From JBHEBG01 sp046557915 (GTDB taxonomy: Bacteria; Bacteroidota; Bacteroidia; Flavobacteriales; Flavobacteriaceae), in the NCBI RefSeq assembly GCF_046557915.1, contig NZ_JBHEBG010000001.1:1426001-1490000 (forward strand): a stretch of 64,000 nucleotides of DNA, read 5' to 3'. Of the stretch, positions 45,255 through 53,787 are shown piece after piece. Every line of letters starts with the position of its first letter. The stretch's first letter is position 1. The notes beneath the pieces were generated by a model, which was not told where the DNA came from, did no database searches, and saw only the letters and a list, made by a program, of their open reading frames with translations. The position numbers were made by a program, and so were the translations under genes.

Positions 45255-47489
45255 GTGTATCCTATCAAAAAGATCTACTTTTTAGTTTTAGTTGGTTTTA
45301 TAAACTTTTGTTATTCACAGCGTCCAGAAGTTCATATCCCACAAATAAATGAACCAATCGTACTGGATGGAAATATAGATGAAGTGCAATGGCAAAACGC
45401 CTACTTAATGAACAATTTTAAGCAGTTTACGCCAAGTTTAGGGGCCAACGCAACGGAACGTCCTATTTTTTATGTATTGTATGATCAAGACTATATATAT
45501 GTAGGTGCTACCATTAAATACAACGAACCTTCAGAAATGTTCGCCAGGGTTTTAGAGCGCGATGTTTCCCTAAATCGGGATGATTATATAGAAATACATA
45601 TCGATAGTTATAATGATCATACCAACAGCCTGGTATTTAGCACCAATTTACTCGGCGCCCGATATGATTATGAGGTCAGTAGAAACGGTGAGGAAATTAA
45701 TGACTCTTGGAATGCATTTTGGGATGTCTCAACTTCGATCGTGGAAAATGGTTGGAGTGCGGAGTTTAGAATACCCTTTACGTCATTAAAGTACGTTCAA
45801 AGGTCAGAAAATACCATGCGTATAAAAGCTGTGGTTAAATACAAAAATAAAAACGAACTAATACTTTCTCCCTTAAATGATACCGAGAGACAACCTGTTA
45901 TATATCAATACAAAAATGCAGAGGAGATTGTTTTCAAAGATTTACCCAAAGCAACACCATTATTTATTACTCCTTATGTAAAGGGCGGTATTTTGACAGA
46001 GAATATGCTTAATTCCGAAGGGTCGGCTTTTGAGGGCTCAACACAAATATTAGAGGAAAAGGGATTTAGCAGCAATAAAGGGCTGGATAAATTTTTGAGC
46101 AATGTTGGCCTCGATATTAGGTATAAACCAAACCCCAACCAAACCCTTAACGTAACCTTGAATACCGATTTTGCCCAAGTAGAAGCAGATGACAAAATTG
46201 TTAATACCACCCGATTCCCTATTTTTTTAACCGAAAAAAGGTTGTTTTTTCTAGAAAATGCGGACTTATTCAATTCCAATCAATTTGATCATCGCCTTTT
46301 TCATTCAAGGCGAATAGGAATAGACGAAGGAAAAGCTGTGCCGATCATTGGCGGCGTAAATTTTGCCGGTGATACCAGAAAATGGCAATTCGGAGCGCTT
46401 TCTATGCAAACAAATAAGGCAGAAGATCTACCTTCGGAAAATTTGAGTGTTTTAAGGCTTAAAAGAAAAATTGGAAGTAAAGGCTCCTATATTGGGATAA
46501 TAGGTACTGGAAAGATCTCGAACAACGATTACAATTACCTTACGGCCCTAGATGCCAATATTAGGATTAAAGATAATGTACAGACCCAATTTACCATTGC
46601 CAGCACTTTTGATAAAGAAGAAGGAAATTGGAAACCTATGTACGGGGCATCTATCAATACCTTTCAATCCAATGGGTTTGGGATAGAGTATAGGTTTAGG
46701 GAGTATACGGAAAATTTTAATCCCGAACTGGGTTTTTTGTCAAGACCAGATACCAAAAGGGTTACCTTAAATCATGGATGGCGAAAAACATATACAAATC
46801 ACTCGTTTTTGCAACGACTTTCTTTGGGTAATTGGTTAACAAGATATTGGATTGCTTCAAACGGAAAACCAGAATTTTTTCAAACCAATATTTACTTTTT
46901 CGTCGATTTTACGTCAGGTCACGAATTTGGAATGTTTGCCCCTATGTATCAGACAGACCATTTGTTTGTACCATGGAACTTTGCTGAAAATGTATCCATA
47001 CCTCAAGGAAACTACGCTAATTGGAAGGCGCAACCATCCTTTTCCACAGGAAATGCTTATCCCTATACCCTATCGGGAGAATTGGAGTTCGGTGAGTTTT
47101 ATGGCGGAAAACAGACCACGGTTATTGGAACCTTTAGTTATGATTTCAGCAAAACTTTTCAGGCAGAAATAGGTACCACCATCAATAGGTTCAGATTTCC
47201 AGATTCCTACGTACTGCAAGGAGGTAATCGTGTGAAGGCCGATTTACATTTTTCCCGACTAAAATTAGCTTTCTCTTCCAGCTCTTTTTTAAATTCTTTG
47301 ATTCAATTCGATACCAGCGAAAATAAAGTTGGATGGAACATTAGGTACAGATATACTCCCAAAGAGGGAACTAACCTCTATGTGGTATATAACCACAATA
47401 TAAACAACGATAGGACCAGGGTTTCCCCTGAATTGCCGTTTACGGAAAATGTGGGTTTTACTATTAAATTTTCCCAAACATTCTTTTAG
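45255..47489 (+). CDS. DUF5916 outer-membrane protein with N-terminal CBM9-like domain
   Basis: A 744-residue protein with a signal peptide (residues 1-21, ending CYSQ). Residues about 25-215 form a CBM9-like beta-sandwich (PIVLDGNIDEVQWQNA, VLYDQDYIYVGATIKY, EIHIDSYNDHTNSLVFSTN, GWSAEFRIPFTSLKY). The remainder is a predicted beta-barrel of the DUF5916 type (LNTDFAQVEADDKIVNTTRFPIFLTEKRLFFLENADLF is the hallmark). It starts with GTG. The family is common in Bacteroidota; its function is unknown and sometimes linked to glycan or peptide handling at the outer membrane. Confidence 0.87.
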   Translation: MYPIKKIYFLVLVGFINFCYSQRPEVHIPQINEPIVLDGNIDEVQWQNAYLMNNFKQFTPSLGANATERPIFYVLYDQDYIYVGATIKYNEPSEMFARVLERDVSLNRDDYIEIHIDSYNDHTNSLVFSTNLLGARYDYEVSRNGEEINDSWNAFWDVSTSIVENGWSAEFRIPFTSLKYVQRSENTMRIKAVVKYKNKNELILSPLNDTERQPVIYQYKNAEEIVFKDLPKATPLFITPYVKGGILTENMLNSEGSAFEGSTQILEEKGFSSNKGLDKFLSNVGLDIRYKPNPNQTLNVTLNTDFAQVEADDKIVNTTRFPIFLTEKRLFFLENADLFNSNQFDHRLFHSRRIGIDEGKAVPIIGGVNFAGDTRKWQFGALSMQTNKAEDLPSENLSVLRLKRKIGSKGSYIGIIGTGKISNNDYNYLTALDANIRIKDNVQTQFTIASTFDKEEGNWKPMYGASINTFQSNGFGIEYRFREYTENFNPELGFLSRPDTKRVTLNHGWRKTYTNHSFLQRLSLGNWLTRYWIASNGKPEFFQTNIYFFVDFTSGHEFGMFAPMYQTDHLFVPWNFAENVSIPQGNYANWKAQPSFSTGNAYPYTLSGELEFGEFYGGKQTTVIGTFSYDFSKTFQAEIGTTINRFRFPDSYVLQGGNRVKADLHFSRLKLAFSSSSFLNSLIQFDTSENKVGWNIRYRYTPKEGTNLYVVYNHNINNDRTRVSPELPFTENVGFTIKFSQTFF

Positions 47490-47722
47490 GCACTAAAAAC
47501 TGCTGTATAATTAAGGCGGATGCTACCGACTTTAGGAGGTCATCAATAATGTCCACATCTTCTTTGGCTTTTCTTTGGTAAAACACAAAGATGCTTTGTT
47601 TTCATCAAAGAGTTTACATTGCCATACCCGTCCGGTTTTTCAATATCAATTTCACTAAAACCAAACTAGGCCGTTAAGAGTCTGTACATTAGGTTAACTA
47701 TAAAACCTTTGTCCTATCCAAA

Positions 47723-48673
47723 TTACCTAAAAGGCAACTTTGCCAGGTCAACATTGCCTCCGGAGATAATGACACCTATTTTCTGACCCGAAAAGTGTTC
47801 TTTTTCCTTTATTAACGCAGCTAGTGCAACTGCACTAGATGGTTCACAAACAATTTTCAATCGTTCCCATAAGATTTGCATGGCCTGTATTATTTCTTGT
47901 TCGGTAACTCTAATGATCCGTTCCACGTTTTGCCGTATAATCGGGAAGTTCTTATCACCAAGTTGTGTTTTAAGTCCGTCCGCTATGGTATTCGCTGTTG
48001 CGTTAGTTTCAATAACACCACTTTGTAAAGAACGGTAGGCATCGTCTACTTCAAAAGGCTCTCCTCCTATTACTTTACAGTCATTGCCAAAATACTTGGC
48101 CGCAAGGGCGGTACCAGCTATAAGGCCTCCGCCTCCAACCGGGGAAAATACGCAATCCAAATCCGGATAAATTTCCAGCAGCTCTTTGCAAGCGGTTCCT
48201 TGGCCCAAAATAACATCGTTGTCGTTGGAGGGGTGGATAAAAGTGGCCCCCTTTTCTTCTACAATTTGATGGGCCATACTTTCGCGGGCAGCTAGGTTGG
48301 GTTCGCATTCCGAAATAATCCCGTTATACCCCCTAACCGCATCTTTTTTTACTTGGGGCGCATTAAATGGCATTACGATATATGCGTTTACCCCTAAACT
48401 TTGAGCAGCCAATGAAAGAGCTTGGGCAAAATTACCAGAGGAATGGGTTACTACGCCCTTTATACGTTGTTGTTCGGTTAGTTGCATTATGGCATTTACC
48501 GCCCCTCTCATTTTAAACGCTCCCATTTTCTGAAAATTCTCGCATTTAAAAAAAATCGTAGTCCCTACCATATCATTTATTAATGTTGAGGTAAGTACTG
48601 GTGTAAGATGAATAAACGGTGCAATTCTACGATGGCATTCAATAAGGCTGTTCTTGTCCATTTTGTTCTCCAT
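47723..48673 (-). CDS. Threonine/serine dehydratase, PLP-dependent
   Basis: A 316-residue fold-type II PLP enzyme that deaminates threonine or serine to the 2-oxo acid. The PLP Lys is in GAFKMRGA (about residue 54). The Ser/Gly-rich cofactor loop is in SSGNFAQALSLAA and the phosphate-binding loop in VGGGGLIAG. It lacks the C-terminal ACT-like domain of biosynthetic IlvA, so it resembles catabolic dehydratases or serine racemases. I chose ATG 48673; ATG 48697 is also possible. The longer frame starting at 48757 would lie inside the inferred -7 element. It is divergent from the alkD-like gene, with a shared palindrome between them. Confidence 0.87.
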   Translation of the reverse strand: MENKMDKNSLIECHRRIAPFIHLTPVLTSTLINDMVGTTIFFKCENFQKMGAFKMRGAVNAIMQLTEQQRIKGVVTHSSGNFAQALSLAAQSLGVNAYIVMPFNAPQVKKDAVRGYNGIISECEPNLAARESMAHQIVEEKGATFIHPSNDNDVILGQGTACKELLEIYPDLDCVFSPVGGGGLIAGTALAAKYFGNDCKVIGGEPFEVDDAYRSLQSGVIETNATANTIADGLKTQLGDKNFPIIRQNVERIIRVTEQEIIQAMQILWERLKIVCEPSSAVALAALIKEKEHFSGQKIGVIISGGNVDLAKLPFR

Positions 48674-48754
48674 AACTGTTGGTTCTGTAGACGGCATTCT
48701 TCTAGTTTTTGATGAGTTTTTATAAAAGTAAGATGATTCTTGGTAAGATTTTAA

Positions 48755-48808
48755 CAAAATTACAAATTGCTACTGACAGAGTGTTGTCAGTGTTTTGCTA
48801 TATTTTTG
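48755..48808. promoter_or_regulatory. Divergent promoters sharing a central ACTGACA-N6-TGTCAGT palindrome
   Basis: ACTGACA (48772-48778) and TGTCAGT (48785-48791) form a perfect 7-6-7 palindrome. TATTTTTG (48801-48808, plus) and TAATTTTG (48762-48755, minus) are -7 elements for the alkD-like and the dehydratase genes. Each lies exactly 11 bases from the TGACA-N6-TGTCA core, so the site sits symmetrically in both promoters. Confidence 0.72.
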
Positions 48809-48837
48809 TGTAAATACAATTAACACCTATTTATACC

Positions 48838-49944
48838 ATGGCAGAACTACTTAAAAATAGATATAACGGGCCCTTTTTTGAACGATTCTTATATTCCGTA
48901 AGGCAAGTATTGCCCCATTTTCATGAGAAGTCTTTTTTAACGGATATTTACGATGAGGATTGGAAGTATCGCGAGCTAAAACCAAGGATGCAGCATATTG
49001 CGATGGTACTTAAAGAGTATTTGGGTCCAGATTACAAGACCAACGTAAACACTATTCTCGATATTATTCAACAACTTCAGGTAGATGGGGTTAAGGAAGA
49101 CAGTTTTGAATACATGTTTTTTCCCGATTTTATAGAACGATACGGTTTGGAGTATTACGAAGTATCTGTTAAGGCTTTAGAGAGCGTTACACAGTTTACC
49201 AGTTGCGAGTTTGCCGTTAGGCCTTTTATAATAAAATATGAACAGCGGATGATGAAGCAAATGCTTTTATGGTCTAAACACAAACATGCAAGTGTAAGGA
49301 GATTATCGTCAGAGGGTTGTAGGCCTCGTTTGCCTTGGGCCATGGCGTTACCTGCATTAAAAGAAGATCCTGGCCCTGTACTTCCTATTTTGGAGAATTT
49401 AAAGAACGACGAGTCGGAATCGGTACGACGCAGTGTGGCCAATAACCTAAACGATATTTCCAAGGATAATCCTGCTTTGGCCATAAAACTTATAAAAAAA
49501 TGGGAGGGAAAAACGGCAGAAACGGATAAACTTGTTAAACATGCTGCCAGAACTTTGTTAAAGCAAGGAGAACCGGAATTAATGGAGCTCTTTGGGTTTG
49601 GTTCCCTTTCCAAAATAAAGATTGATGGTTTTAAAGTAATAACACCCAAGGTGCATATAGGAGAATCGCTTCAATTTGATTTTGATCTGCACAATACCAA
49701 CGGAAAAGAAACTATCTTAAGACTAGAATATGGTATCTACTACCAAAAGGCCAATGGTTCCCTGTCTAAAAAAGTATTTAAAATAAGTGAAAGGGCTTAT
49801 CCCAAGGAATCAGTTACCCCTATCACAAGAAAGCAACCGTTTAAGGTAATCAGTACCCGAAAATTTCATGTTGGAAAACATCAGGTATCACTTATCATTA
49901 ATGGACAGGAACTAGAAAAGAAAGATTTTGAACTGCAGCAGTAG
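48838..49944 (+). CDS. AlkD-like DNA alkylation repair protein with C-terminal beta-domain
   Basis: A 368-residue protein. Residues about 1-255 form the HEAT-like helical solenoid of the DNA alkylation repair family (AKD: LLWSKHKHASVRRLSSEGCRPRLPWAMALPAL, PVLPILENLKNDESESVRRSVANNLNDISKDNP, KHAARTLLKQG). This fold removes or recognises alkylated bases through non-flipping glycosylase chemistry in characterised members. Residues about 260-368 form a beta-rich, Ig-like domain (KIDGFKVITPKVHIGESLQFDFDL, KPFKVISTRKFHVGKHQVSLIINGQ), seen in longer members of the family. Its promoter carries the TGACA-N6-TGTCA repeat. Confidence 0.88.
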   Translation: MAELLKNRYNGPFFERFLYSVRQVLPHFHEKSFLTDIYDEDWKYRELKPRMQHIAMVLKEYLGPDYKTNVNTILDIIQQLQVDGVKEDSFEYMFFPDFIERYGLEYYEVSVKALESVTQFTSCEFAVRPFIIKYEQRMMKQMLLWSKHKHASVRRLSSEGCRPRLPWAMALPALKEDPGPVLPILENLKNDESESVRRSVANNLNDISKDNPALAIKLIKKWEGKTAETDKLVKHAARTLLKQGEPELMELFGFGSLSKIKIDGFKVITPKVHIGESLQFDFDLHNTNGKETILRLEYGIYYQKANGSLSKKVFKISERAYPKESVTPITRKQPFKVISTRKFHVGKHQVSLIINGQELEKKDFELQQ

Positions 49945-50094
49945 CAAAGGGTGTTTTTAGAACGGGATTCGGATAGTAATCCGGTATGTTCTACTCCCAA
50001 ACCAATTTGCAATTACACTTAAGGCCGCCCAAACTTAAACGATTAAGAGATAGGTGGCCCTAAGGCACATTGTAAACTTTGATGTGTGTTTTGT

Positions 50095-50220
50095 TCACAG
50101 CACACCCAAAATGGCAAGTAAGCCACCAAAGGCTATTAAAACCAGTATTGCATCTAGTCCCAAAACAACCAACGAAAGAATTGCGTTTAGAATTCCACTT
50201 GTAAATGATAGATCATTCAT
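50095..50220 (-). CDS. 41-residue membrane micro-protein A
   Basis: A short frame from ATG 50220 to TGA 50095. It has a brief polar N-terminus (MNDLSFTSGILN) and then 29 mostly hydrophobic residues with one Asp (LGLDAILVLIAFGG). It aligns without gaps with the 41-residue product at 50566-50691: 15 identities, including F6, L11-N12, L15-S16, A24-I-L-V27, L35-A36 and L38-G39. Equal length, same strand and shared N-terminal residues support a real gene pair. The function is unknown; small membrane-stress or toxin-like peptides are possible. Confidence 0.6.
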   Translation of the reverse strand: MNDLSFTSGILNAILSLVVLGLDAILVLIAFGGLLAILGVL

Positions 50221-50565
50221 AACATGTTCATTTTAAGGGTTCATAACTCTTTTTTGCTCTAATATCAAGTTACTAATGAAATGAAAGCATGGGCCTTAAA
50301 ATGTTGTGAAAGTGCCAAAAGTTGTGGTTTAAACGTATTTTTTGTGCATTTCATCGATAAAAACCAAAAAAATGTAGTATTCGTGGTTTAGGAAAAAAGC
50401 ATTTTACGTAATGGAATTATCGATCTAGACGTATAACGGTATAACAAAAAAAGCCTTTCAGAAACGAAAGGCTTAGGTAATCCAAATTTTATATAGCAAA
50501 GGAAATGTAGGTATTTCCGCATTGTGTACTGCATGTTTGAAGCTCTGGGGAAGCCAGATTCTTTT
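50221..50565. other. Spacer between the two micro-protein genes
   Basis: This 345-base stretch carries the minus-strand terminator at 50446-50474 and, by inference, the promoter of micro-protein A. No exact TAnnTTTG element was found. Confidence 0.45.
50446..50474 (-). terminator. Intrinsic terminator downstream of micro-protein B
   Basis: AAGCCTTTC (50451-50459) and GAAAGGCTT (50466-50474) form a perfect 9-bp stem with a 6-base loop. On the minus strand it is followed by a run of seven T. It lies 92 bases after the stop codon of micro-protein B. Confidence 0.8.
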
Positions 50566-50691
50566 TCAAAAGAATCCTAAGGCAGCCAAAATAAGGCTTA
50601 CCACAACCGCGACAAGGATAGCCACAAGCACCACAATCATAACGCTGAGGAACCCGTTCAGTACCCTTGTACCAAAATCAATTTCTTCCAT
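50566..50691 (-). CDS. 41-residue membrane micro-protein B
   Basis: A short frame from ATG 50691 to TGA 50566. It has a polar start (MEEIDFGTRVLN) and then an almost uninterrupted hydrophobic stretch (FLSVMIVVLVAILVAVVVS) to a C-terminal FF. It is the same length as, and similar along its whole sequence to, micro-protein A at 50095-50220. A clear intrinsic terminator follows, which supports its being a separate transcription unit. No family is recognised. Confidence 0.65.
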   Translation of the reverse strand: MEEIDFGTRVLNGFLSVMIVVLVAILVAVVVSLILAALGFF

Positions 50692-50830
50692 AATCGTATA
50701 ATTTTCTACTACAATGTAAGAATAAATGCCTAATAGTCATAAACATACACTGGGAATTCTAGCAAAAATGGCTAAAATGTCTTGTTTATTAGCCGTAGTG
50801 TAAATTGTACCGATTAGGTATAAGCTAAAT

Positions 50831-52162
50831 TTAGACCCTCTTTTTGCCTAAAGAAAGTTTTTTGCTTAGCTCCTCTAAGGACAATCCTTTGGTCTCTGGC
50901 ATCATAAACATTACGAACAGTAATTGCAATACCATCATAAAAGCAAAAAAAGCGAATACCGGGCCGGGACCTACCCAACTAAATAGCAGGGGAACCAGAG
51001 ATGGAATTATTGCGGCCAAAACCCAATGCGTTGAGGATCCAAAGGCTTGCCCAGAACTTCTTAAATGATTGGGGAATATTTCGGATATAAACACCCAAAT
51101 AACCGCTCCTTGTCCTATGGCATGTGAGGCAATAAACAAAAACAGAAATATGGGAACGGCCATACCCGTCCAGTTCAGAAAAAATGCTGCCGCTACCAAG
51201 GATAGGGATATGATATACCCCACAGAACCAAAATACATGAGTTGTTTTCTACCTAAGCGATCTATCAGAAAAATACCCAATAGCGTAAACAGAAGATTGG
51301 TTACCCCAATGCCTATGCTGCTAAGTAAGGCGGTACTCTCTCCCAGACCGGCTTCCTCAAAAATTCTTGGGGCATAGTACAGAAACGCGTTTATGCCAGA
51401 AAGTTGGTTAAAAAAGGCAATCAAAAAAGCCAAAATTAAAGGAAATCTATATTTTTTTGAGAAAATGTTTTCCGCAGATAAAGAATCATCTTTGCCATTG
51501 TCCATATCGGCCTTAAGCCCTTCAATGGTTAGGCTGGGATTTATAGTAGCTAAAATTTCTTTGGCCTCGTCCGTTCTGTTTTTGGTCAACAGCCATCTAG
51601 GGCTCTTGGGTACGGTAAAGACAAAAAGGGTGTATATAATTGCCGGAAAGGCTTCCACACCTACCATCCATCTCCAATCGTTTTCACCTATACCACTTAG
51701 CAGGTAATTGGAAAGAAAGGCAATTAAAATACCAAAAACCAGCATAAATTGATAAAAGCCTACCAGTCTGCCCCGATCTTTTGCGGGTGCCACCTCAGAG
51801 ATATATGCTGGGGCCGCAATTGTGGAGGCGCCTACCCCCAAGCCGCCTATAAATCTAAATATGGCGAAGGTTACGGGGTCATTTGAAAAAGCGGATCCAA
51901 TGGCAGATAAAGAATATAGGATACCTATCAATATAAGGGTTTTTTTGCGCCCCATCTTATTGGTAGGAATGCCTCCAAAGATGGCACCTACGACAGTACC
52001 CCAAAGGGCCATACCCATAACAACTACCCCATGAAAGCCATCGGAAGAATTCCAGAGCAGTTGTAGCTTTTTATCCGCTCCGGAAATCACTACGGTATCA
52101 AAGCCAAATAGGAATCCGGCCAAGGCCGCAATTAATGAAATTCGCAGAATTTTGTTGTTCAT
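50831..52162 (-). CDS. Sugar porter-type MFS transporter
   Basis: A 443-residue, 12-span inner-membrane transporter of the sugar porter family. Signatures include GFLFGFDTVVISG (first span), NKMGRKKTL (loop 2-3), APAKDRGRLVGFYQ, PKSPRWLLTKNR after span 6, DRLGRKQLMYFGS and PETKGLSLEEL at the C-terminus. It probably imports a monosaccharide with protons. ATG 52162 (MNNKILR) is preferred over the in-frame start at 52192 because it gives the normal family N-terminus. It is co-directional with the lipoprotein and waaA genes, though no sugar-catabolic gene lies next to it. Confidence 0.9.
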   Translation of the reverse strand: MNNKILRISLIAALAGFLFGFDTVVISGADKKLQLLWNSSDGFHGVVVMGMALWGTVVGAIFGGIPTNKMGRKKTLILIGILYSLSAIGSAFSNDPVTFAIFRFIGGLGVGASTIAAPAYISEVAPAKDRGRLVGFYQFMLVFGILIAFLSNYLLSGIGENDWRWMVGVEAFPAIIYTLFVFTVPKSPRWLLTKNRTDEAKEILATINPSLTIEGLKADMDNGKDDSLSAENIFSKKYRFPLILAFLIAFFNQLSGINAFLYYAPRIFEEAGLGESTALLSSIGIGVTNLLFTLLGIFLIDRLGRKQLMYFGSVGYIISLSLVAAAFFLNWTGMAVPIFLFLFIASHAIGQGAVIWVFISEIFPNHLRSSGQAFGSSTHWVLAAIIPSLVPLLFSWVGPGPVFAFFAFMMVLQLLFVMFMMPETKGLSLEELSKKLSLGKKRV

Positions 52163-52185
52163 TGCTCTGGTTGGTTTCAACAAAT

Positions 52186-52437
52186 CTAACAAAAAAAGTA
52201 AAGCAGGGATGATTGGTTATCAGAATCGGCAGATTTAGGAAGTAAGGTATCTAAAGCCGATGGTTTGTTATTTTGGATTTCCCTTGGAGGAACCTTTTCT
52301 TGTGGCTTGGGTACCACCCGCTCCTTTAGAGGGTAATGGTTATCATGTATTTCTTGATGCTCTTTATGCTTTTTGCCGCACGAAACCAAAAGCACCACTA
52401 GGCATATCAAACAAAAATACGGAAAAAGGGGCTTCAT
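52186..52437 (-). CDS. Small hypothetical lipoprotein
   Basis: An 83-residue protein with a lipoprotein signal (Cys in VVLLVSCGKKHKEH). The mature part is hydrophilic and Pro/Lys-rich without recognisable domains. It sits 16 bases downstream of waaA and 23 bases upstream of the sugar transporter, so it is probably co-transcribed. I do not recognise a family, and its function is unknown. Confidence 0.7.
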   Translation of the reverse strand: MKPLFPYFCLICLVVLLVSCGKKHKEHQEIHDNHYPLKERVVPKPQEKVPPREIQNNKPSALDTLLPKSADSDNQSSLLYFFC

Positions 52438-52453
52438 AAAGATATCCGAAAAA

Positions 52454-53692
52454 TCAGTTTAATAATGTACGGATGTAAGCCATAATTTGGATGCTTGCTC
52501 CTTTGTTGTCCTCAATATGAACAGCGTTGATCTTGCCGGTCAACTTTCTAAATGCAGCATCTTCTATACATTGGTTTAGCACCTTGTTGAAGTCGGATTT
52601 GTTGTTAACGCTTAGGATACCCCCCTGCGCCACAAGTGCTTCGGCCTCCCTAAATCCTGCGTAGTTGGGTCCTATAATTACCGGAATTCCAAAAACTGCA
52701 GGTTCTAAGGTATTGTGCAATCCGGTGGCAAAGGCACCACCAACATAGGCAATGTCCGCATAACTATAAATTTTGGTGAGCAGACCAATGGTATCTATGA
52801 TTAAGACATCCGCATCGGATACATCCGCATGTTCCAAATCTGAATATAAAACAACTTTCTTGGTAAAGGATTCCTTTAGGTTTTTTATATGGTTGACCTT
52901 AATATCGTGCGGAGCAACTACAAATTTTGCATTGGTGCGGCCATGGTTTATGTAGTCTGCCAAAAACGATTCCCCTTCGGGCCAGGTGCTGCCCGCCACT
53001 AGACATAGGCGATCTTGTTTAAAGTGCTCCATAAATTCCAAAGAATTATCCCTGTTCAAAATTTCGGATACCCTATCAAATCGGGTATCACCGCTAACCC
53101 CAACACGCGTTACCCCAATGGTATCCAATAATTTCTTCGAATTTACATCCTGCACAAAAAAATAGGAAAAAGTTTCCAGGGCCTTTCGCATAAAATTGCC
53201 ATACCATTTGAAGAAGACTTGCTCTTTTTTAAATAGGGCCGATATAAGGACGCTAGGGACTTTTTCCCTCTTTAATGCTCTAAGATAATTGGGCCAAATC
53301 TCATATTTTACAAAAATTGCCAGCCGGGGGCGCACTATTTTCAGGAACTTTTTTGCGTTACTTGCGGTGTCCATAGGTAAATAACATACCAAATCGGCAA
53401 CAGGAGTATTCTTTTTTACTTCATAACCCGATGGAGAAAAAAAAGTGATTAGTATTTTATGATCGGGGTAGTCGCTTTTCAATTTTTCTATTACCGGTAA
53501 GCCTTGTTCAAACTCTCCCAGGGAGGCGGTGTGTATCCAAATAACCCGGTCCTTCTCTGAAATACCATTTTGCAAGGTCATAAAGGTGCTTTTTCTTCCA
53601 CTTACGAACAGTTTTATCTTAGGGTTAAAAAAGGCGACAATTTTCAGTAGCAATGATGAAGCAAGTACGGCTATATTGTATATGGAATACAC
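52454..53692 (-). CDS. waaA: 3-deoxy-D-manno-octulosonic acid (Kdo) transferase
   Basis: A 412-residue enzyme that transfers Kdo from CMP-Kdo to lipid IVA in lipopolysaccharide synthesis at the inner membrane. The N-terminal hydrophobic anchor (IYNIAVLASSLLLKIVAFF) is followed by the glycosyltransferase family 30 domain. WIHTASLGEFEQGLPVIEKL contains the catalytic Glu, ILITFFSPSGYEV and FVKYEIWPNYL follow, and the C-terminal lobe has YVGGAFATGLHNTLEPAVFGIPVIIGPNY for nucleotide binding. It is divergent from the sugar aminotransferase gene; both belong to envelope polysaccharide synthesis. Confidence 0.95.
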   Translation of the reverse strand: MYSIYNIAVLASSLLLKIVAFFNPKIKLFVSGRKSTFMTLQNGISEKDRVIWIHTASLGEFEQGLPVIEKLKSDYPDHKILITFFSPSGYEVKKNTPVADLVCYLPMDTASNAKKFLKIVRPRLAIFVKYEIWPNYLRALKREKVPSVLISALFKKEQVFFKWYGNFMRKALETFSYFFVQDVNSKKLLDTIGVTRVGVSGDTRFDRVSEILNRDNSLEFMEHFKQDRLCLVAGSTWPEGESFLADYINHGRTNAKFVVAPHDIKVNHIKNLKESFTKKVVLYSDLEHADVSDADVLIIDTIGLLTKIYSYADIAYVGGAFATGLHNTLEPAVFGIPVIIGPNYAGFREAEALVAQGGILSVNNKSDFNKVLNQCIEDAAFRKLTGKINAVHIEDNKGASIQIMAYIRTLLN

Positions 53693-53752
53693 TTCGGAAT
53701 CGTTTGTGGCTAAAATACGCTTCTTTACATAAATTCATTGGCTACCGTTCCA

Positions 53753-53760
53753 TATTTTTG
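53753..53760 (+). promoter_or_regulatory. -7 element of the aminotransferase-galE operon
   Basis: TATTTTTG matches TAnnTTTG, and the predicted leader to the start at 53788 is about 20 bases. Confidence 0.5.
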
Positions 53761-53787
53761 TAATATTGTTTCGATTAACCCGTGCCG

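Noticed and set aside
47521..47700. Protein-like fragments in several minus-strand frames (for example KAKEDVDIIDDLLKSVASA and KLFDENKASLCF), perhaps a decayed small gene
   Set aside because: The fragments lie in different frames, interrupted by stops, and I cannot identify the parent family with confidence.
48674..48757. Longer start for threonine dehydratase
   Set aside because: The first codon of this extension overlaps the -7 element, and the added residues have no family counterpart; ATG 48697 remains a possible alternative.
50054..50236. 60-residue plus-strand open frame
   Set aside because: It is the antisense of micro-protein A, lacks family features and has no promoter element.
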